A stretch of 57,481 bases of DNA from Flavobacteriaceae bacterium (GTDB lineage: Bacteria; Bacteroidota; Bacteroidia; Flavobacteriales; Flavobacteriaceae), in the NCBI GenBank assembly GCA_017856235.1, contig JAFMFH010000004.1:1-57481 (forward strand), in the 5' to 3' direction. The notes under the pieces were generated by a model. That model had not been told where the DNA came from. It made no database searches and worked only from the letters and a program-made list of their open reading frames with translations. The position numbers were made by a program, and so were the translations under genes. Position 1 is the stretch's first letter, and every line of letters begins with the position of its first letter. Below, one piece after another: positions 54,219 to 57,481 of the stretch.

Positions 54219-54277
54219 ATTTTTTAAAATTTTGTTAACTGATTTAATTTTTTTTATACATTTATTTGACTAATTAA

Positions 54278-54481
54278 CCAGTTATCGAAAAAATTAACCT
54301 AAAGATCAACAGATCCAAAGTAAATTACGCAGTCACTTTGGCTAAATCCATAGCTTCTAAAGACTCAACATCTATTAATAAGATTTGGGAGTTGTGTGGT
54401 TTTAGATCAAAACTTGAATTTGAAAGAAATTTCACACGCATACATGGTATTTCATTCAAAGAATACGTCGATAATCTTTAG
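54278..54481 (+). pseudogene. AraC-type helix-turn-helix remnant
   Basis: An open stretch of 67 codons with no ATG, GTG or plausible early start, ended by TAG at 54479-54481. The last 45 codons read like the second helix-turn-helix of AraC regulators: SINKIWELCGFRSKLEFERN followed by FTRIHGISFKEYVDNL, matching the GF-S-FxRxFK-G-P-Y pattern. The N-terminal sensor domain and first helix are missing. A TTG at 54338 could start a 47-residue product. It may be a decayed regulator of the adjacent lipid genes or, less likely, a short gene using a rare start. It fills most of the only gap over 300 bases (54219-54526); the rest is AT-rich with no other feature seen. Confidence 0.5.
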
Positions 54482-54511
54482 TATTAATTATCTCAAATTA
54501 TAATCTTGAAG

Positions 54512-54519
54512 TAAATTTG
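54512..54519 (+). promoter_or_regulatory. Predicted -7 promoter box before the LpxH-like gene
   Basis: TAAATTTG matches TAnnTTTG exactly and ends 7 bases before the GTG start at 54527. No convincing -33 TTTG is seen at the right distance. The predicted transcript start is within about two bases of the start codon. Confidence 0.35.
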
Positions 54520-54526
54520 TAAACTA

Positions 54527-55366
54527 GTGAAACGTAATATAGACATACTAGTTATCTCAGATTTACACCTTGGGACCTATGGGTCTGAAGCTGATGAAGT
54601 TTTGTCATATTTAAAAACAATTGATGCAAGAAAAATTGTAATTAATGGAGACTTTGTAGATATTTTATTATTCAATAAAAAGTATTGGCCTAACTCTCAC
54701 ATGAAAGTTATAAAATACTTTCTAGATCTAATATCTCAGGGTAAAGAAATCCATTATGTAGTTGGCAACCATGATGAACTATTGAGAAAGTTTTTAAATT
54801 TTAAAATTCAAAACTTTCAAATTGTTAATCAGGTAGTACTAGATACTAATGAGGGAAAAGTGTGGATTTTTCATGGCGATGTTTTTGATTTTTCCATTCA
54901 GACTCAATGGATAACAAAATTTGCTGGATTTGTTTATGACTATATGATAATGTTCAATAGTTGGCTTAATAAAAAAATAATGAAGCCTCTTGGAGGTAGG
55001 AGATTAAATTTCTCAAAAGCTATTAAAGCTAATGTCAAAACTGCTATCCAGTACTTTAGCAATTTTGAAAGAGTAGCAGCTGAAACAGCTCATAAAAATG
55101 GATATAAATTTGTTGTCTGTGGGCATATTCATACCCCAAAAATTAAATCCTTTGATGTTAATGGTGACGAAATAATTTACATGAATTCAGGTGATTGGCT
55201 AGAGAGTTTATCGTCTCTAGAGTATGAAGATAATAAATGGTCTATCTATAATCACACACGCACCGAATCTGATTTCAGTAATGATGAAGGGTCTAGAGTT
55301 GAAATGACAAATAAGGAGCTATTCAATGACTTGATTGAAGAGTTTAAAATCCTTAAGGATAAATGA
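54527..55366 (+). CDS. LpxH-like metallophosphoesterase (UDP-2,3-diacylglucosamine diphosphatase family)
   Basis: A 279-residue calcineurin-type phosphoesterase. Metal ligands are D12 and H14 (SDLHLG), D42 (NGDFVD), N81 and H82 (GNHDE), H117 (FHGD), H200 and H202 (CGHIHTP). Homologues in Bacteroidota are annotated as UDP-2,3-diacylglucosamine diphosphatase, a lipid A step, though the clade (LpxH versus LpxH2-like) cannot be fixed here. The start is GTG 54527. It overlaps the following glycosyltransferase by 4 bases, consistent with envelope glycolipid synthesis. Confidence 0.8.
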   Translation: MKRNIDILVISDLHLGTYGSEADEVLSYLKTIDARKIVINGDFVDILLFNKKYWPNSHMKVIKYFLDLISQGKEIHYVVGNHDELLRKFLNFKIQNFQIVNQVVLDTNEGKVWIFHGDVFDFSIQTQWITKFAGFVYDYMIMFNSWLNKKIMKPLGGRRLNFSKAIKANVKTAIQYFSNFERVAAETAHKNGYKFVVCGHIHTPKIKSFDVNGDEIIYMNSGDWLESLSSLEYEDNKWSIYNHTRTESDFSNDEGSRVEMTNKELFNDLIEEFKILKDK

Positions 55367-56361
55367 AAATTCTGTATGCAATTCAGACTACTGGCAATGG
55401 ACATCTAGCAAGAGCCCAAACTATTATTCCAAGAATAAAAGAAGTAGCTGAACTTGAAATTATTACAAGTGGCCCTGAAAATAATTTTTTACTAGAAGAA
55501 AAACCCATCAAACATTTCAAAGGTGTTACTTTTTTTTATACCGATAATGGATCGGTTAATTGGGTGAAAACTGTTTTTCTAAATAATTATTTTAGATTAT
55601 TAAAAGAGATTTTATCATTCCCCGTAAAAAAATATGATTTAATAATAAATGATTTTGAACCAGTTTCTGCATGGTCTGCAAAATTTAATAATGTGAAGTG
55701 TTTTGAATTAACCAATCAATATTCGATGAGTCTTAAGGATACTCCTAAACCAAAAAATTATAATAGGCTTGTATTATGGGCAATTAATTATATAATACCT
55801 ACTAAACTTGGATATGGATATCATTATAAAAAATATACAGACAGGATTTTTTTCCCAATAATTAGAAATAAAATTAGAAATCTGAAAGCAACAACTAGTG
55901 ATGAAATAATTGTCTACTTACCGACCTACTCTGCTTCATATTTGATTGAAATTATCAATCAATTAACTCATAAGAAAAAGTGGACTATTTTTTCTCTTGA
56001 TGCTGACAAAAAAGAAATAATATCTGGTGTAAATGTTGAACCTCTTTCTGAAGATTTATTTTTAAGTAAATTTGCTTCTTGTTATGGGATTATTTGTGCT
56101 GGTGGTTTCACTACAACCTCAGAAGCAATATTTTTAGGTAAACCTATGATTGTAGTTCCTGTAGAAGGACAAATAGAACAGCAATTTAATGCTGCAGCAC
56201 TAAAGAAAGAAGGAGTAACAGTAATTGATAGGTTCTCAAAAAAAAATATAGACATTATCTCTGATTGGATTGAGTCCCCAAAAGTGTTAGAAATAAAATA
56301 CAAAGATGAATCCAAAAAAATAATTGAAACAATTATAAATGATTACTCAAACTTAAACTAA
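55363..56361 (+). CDS. UGT-like glycosyltransferase (GT-B fold)
   Basis: A 332-residue GT-B protein. The N-terminal GNGHLARA (11-18) and the C-terminal donor-binding CAGGFTTTSEAIFLGKP (245-261) followed by EGQIEQQFNA are typical of the glycosyltransferase family related to MurG and MJ1255. Substrate unknown. Its ATG overlaps the LpxH-like stop (ATGA), so the two are translationally coupled and may act on the same lipid. A DinB-like gene follows after 7 bases. Confidence 0.82.
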   Translation: MKILYAIQTTGNGHLARAQTIIPRIKEVAELEIITSGPENNFLLEEKPIKHFKGVTFFYTDNGSVNWVKTVFLNNYFRLLKEILSFPVKKYDLIINDFEPVSAWSAKFNNVKCFELTNQYSMSLKDTPKPKNYNRLVLWAINYIIPTKLGYGYHYKKYTDRIFFPIIRNKIRNLKATTSDEIIVYLPTYSASYLIEIINQLTHKKKWTIFSLDADKKEIISGVNVEPLSEDLFLSKFASCYGIICAGGFTTTSEAIFLGKPMIVVPVEGQIEQQFNAAALKKEGVTVIDRFSKKNIDIISDWIESPKVLEIKYKDESKKIIETIINDYSNLN

Positions 56362-56368
56362 ACCTACT

Positions 56369-56926
56369 ATGGAAAATGAACTAGATAATTTAAAGTTTCC
56401 TATTGGAAAATATAAAGCCATACTTGATTTTAACTTCTCAAAAACAGTTAAAGATATAAAAACACTAGAGTCATTTGCCAGTGACCTAAGAGAGTCCGTA
56501 AAAGGTCTTGACAAGACAGATTTTAAAAAATCTTATAGAGATGGGGGAATGAATATTGCTCAAATTATACACCATTTTTGTGATACCCACATATATGCGT
56601 TCTTAAGGACAAAACATACTTTACTTGAGGAAAATCCAAGCGTAAAAATGTATGATGTTGCTGAATTTTTAACAACTCCTGACTCAAATGTATTAGATGT
56701 AAAAGATAGTCTAAATGTGATTGAAGGAATTCATGCTAAATGGGTAAGTCTTCTAAAAACATTATCAGAAGATGATTTCAAAAAAACTTACTATCACTCA
56801 TCAAGAGATAAAAATATAATTCTTCACGAGCATGTTGGAATGTATGCATGGCATACTAATCATCATATTGAGCATATTAAAATGGCTAAAAAGAATATTA
56901 AACAAAAAGGGAAAAGAACAAAATAA
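56369..56926 (+). CDS. DinB/YfiT-like putative metal-dependent hydrolase
   Basis: A 185-residue four-helix-bundle protein of the DinB_2/YfiT group. A histidine pair in IAQIIHHFCDTH (near 63-74) and the HTNHHIEH motif (162-169) supply the three-histidine metal site. YfiT of B. subtilis is described as a putative metal-dependent hydrolase and relatives act as thiol S-transferases. The cofactor thiol in this organism is unknown. It sits 7 bases after the glycosyltransferase and 3 bases before the PepSY gene. Confidence 0.85.
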   Translation: MENELDNLKFPIGKYKAILDFNFSKTVKDIKTLESFASDLRESVKGLDKTDFKKSYRDGGMNIAQIIHHFCDTHIYAFLRTKHTLLEENPSVKMYDVAEFLTTPDSNVLDVKDSLNVIEGIHAKWVSLLKTLSEDDFKKTYYHSSRDKNIILHEHVGMYAWHTNHHIEHIKMAKKNIKQKGKRTK

Positions 56927-56929
56927 AAT

Positions 56930-57478
56930 ATGAGTTCCAAAACAGTGATTTTTACTAGATTATATAGGAAGCTACACAGAAATGTTGGGATTATTTTTAT
57001 TGGTTTTTTTCTACTAATATCTGTAAGTGGTTTTCTACTTGGTCTAAAAGATGAGCTAGGTTTAAAGCCTGAAACTCAATCGACTAATTCTCTAAATCAA
57101 AGCAGCTGGATTTCAATACATAGTATAGATTCAATAGCTAGAACCTTTGCAAGTGGTGAACTTAAAATTGATTCTGAAATTGACAGAATAGACATAAGGC
57201 CAGATAAAGGAATTGCTAAGATTTTGTTTAAGAATAATTTTCAAGAGCTTCAGTTAGATCTAGAAAGTGGTGAAATTTTATCTGTAGAAAAAAGAGCAGA
57301 TAATTTTATTGAAAGATTACATGATGGCTCTATAATTGATTTCTATTTTACAGAAAACAATATTTCAACTATTACATATATTAGTATAATATCATTAAGC
57401 CTAGTTTTTATGATATATAGTGGATATTTGTTGTGGGTAAATCCAAGAAAGATTAGACGAAATAAAAAAGCCCCCTAA
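56930..57478 (+). CDS. Short PepSY-associated transmembrane protein
   Basis: A 182-residue membrane protein. It starts with a basic YRKLHRNVG segment, followed by a helix at about 20-42. A periplasmic PepSY-like part contains IDRIDIRPDKGIAKILFKN (near 85-103) and IERLHDGS (near 126-133), and a second helix lies at about 145-168. PepSY-TM proteins are linked to iron-siderophore reduction or protease control; this short two-helix form is common in Bacteroidota and unassigned. It is complete and stops three bases before the window ends. Confidence 0.8.
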   Translation: MSSKTVIFTRLYRKLHRNVGIIFIGFFLLISVSGFLLGLKDELGLKPETQSTNSLNQSSWISIHSIDSIARTFASGELKIDSEIDRIDIRPDKGIAKILFKNNFQELQLDLESGEILSVEKRADNFIERLHDGSIIDFYFTENNISTITYISIISLSLVFMIYSGYLLWVNPRKIRRNKKAP

Positions 57479-57481
57479 AAG

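Noticed and set aside
54219-54245. AT-only inverted repeat after the SCP2 gene
   Set aside because: An AAATTTT/AAAATTT-type repeat is expected by chance in DNA this AT-rich and has no GC pairs to form a stable terminator.
1-57481. CRISPR array, prophage, transposon or defence island
   Set aside because: No regularly spaced direct repeats, transposase, phage structural gene or recognised defence gene was seen; the Xer recombinase is in a housekeeping context.

Overview
The window is about 57 kb of AT-rich DNA (roughly 30 % G+C by eye), almost entirely coding. The gene content points to a marine-type, compact member of the Flavobacteriales (Bacteroidota). Evidence for this is the rpsU-xerC-tRNA block, Bacteroidota-restricted families (DUF4271, DUF3098, DUF4296, a PorT-like barrel), a FadN-type beta-oxidation protein, two mevalonate-pathway genes, a MenG-type methyltransferase, and promoter-like boxes of the TAnnTTTG class instead of a -35/-10 pair. 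The family-level placement is inference; no rRNA gene is present.

Layout. 1-3242 (minus): a partial tRNA-Thr, a Xer-type recombinase, ribosomal protein bS21, a sodium:alanine-type symporter and a rhodanese. 3350-10840 (plus): two tiny membrane proteins, then a tryptophan operon (trpEGDCFBA plus menG) preceded by a 14-codon leader peptide with three consecutive Trp codons and an intrinsic terminator, i.e. a ribosome-mediated attenuator. 10867-12818 (minus): two mevalonate-pathway genes. 12912-15475 (plus): a VWA protein and a MoxR/chelatase-type AAA ATPase. 15472-20032 (minus): PhoB/PhoR two-component system, an alkyltransferase-like protein, and an Fe-S group (Mrp, NifU-C, YumC-type FNR). 20103-23770 (minus): tyrS, a DUF4296 lipoprotein, dihydroorotase, a dolichyl-phosphate-mannose-synthase-like transferase. 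23819-25228 (plus): DUF4271 and HemD. 25225-29048 (minus): Zn-peptidase, SemiSWEET, LeuS. 29136-35134 (plus): FtsX, DUF3098, TruB, PyrH, Frr, AsnS, RpoN. 35129-38140 (minus): a PorT-like barrel and a TolQ/ExbD/ExbD energiser. 38246-48535 (minus): a PhoPQ-regulated-type hydrolase, FabH, tRNA-Ser, TatD, and a 2-oxoglutarate dehydrogenase locus in which sucA and sucB are separated by three tightly overlapping genes (GNAT, APC permease, glycerol-1-phosphate-dehydrogenase-like). 48607-50302 (plus): UmuC then UmuD. 50299-53855 (minus): thiolase and a FadN-type multifunctional enzyme. 53925-57478 (plus): SCP2 protein, an AraC-type helix-turn-helix remnant, an LpxH-like phosphatase, a glycosyltransferase, a DinB/YfiT-like protein and a PepSY-TM protein.

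How the genes work together. Most of the window is housekeeping: amino-acid and cofactor biosynthesis, tRNA charging, translation, Fe-S assembly, TCA cycle and fatty-acid oxidation. Genes within operons commonly overlap by 1-17 bases. Four of the five convergent junctions overlap at their stop codons, leaving no space for a conventional terminator. The points I find most worth following are the trp attenuator (with a possibly leaderless leader peptide), the unusual rpsU leader together with a substitution in bS21, the three-gene cassette inside the sucA-sucB locus, and the AraC-like remnant near 54.3 kb. I found no CRISPR array, insertion sequence, prophage, defence island or secondary-metabolite cluster.
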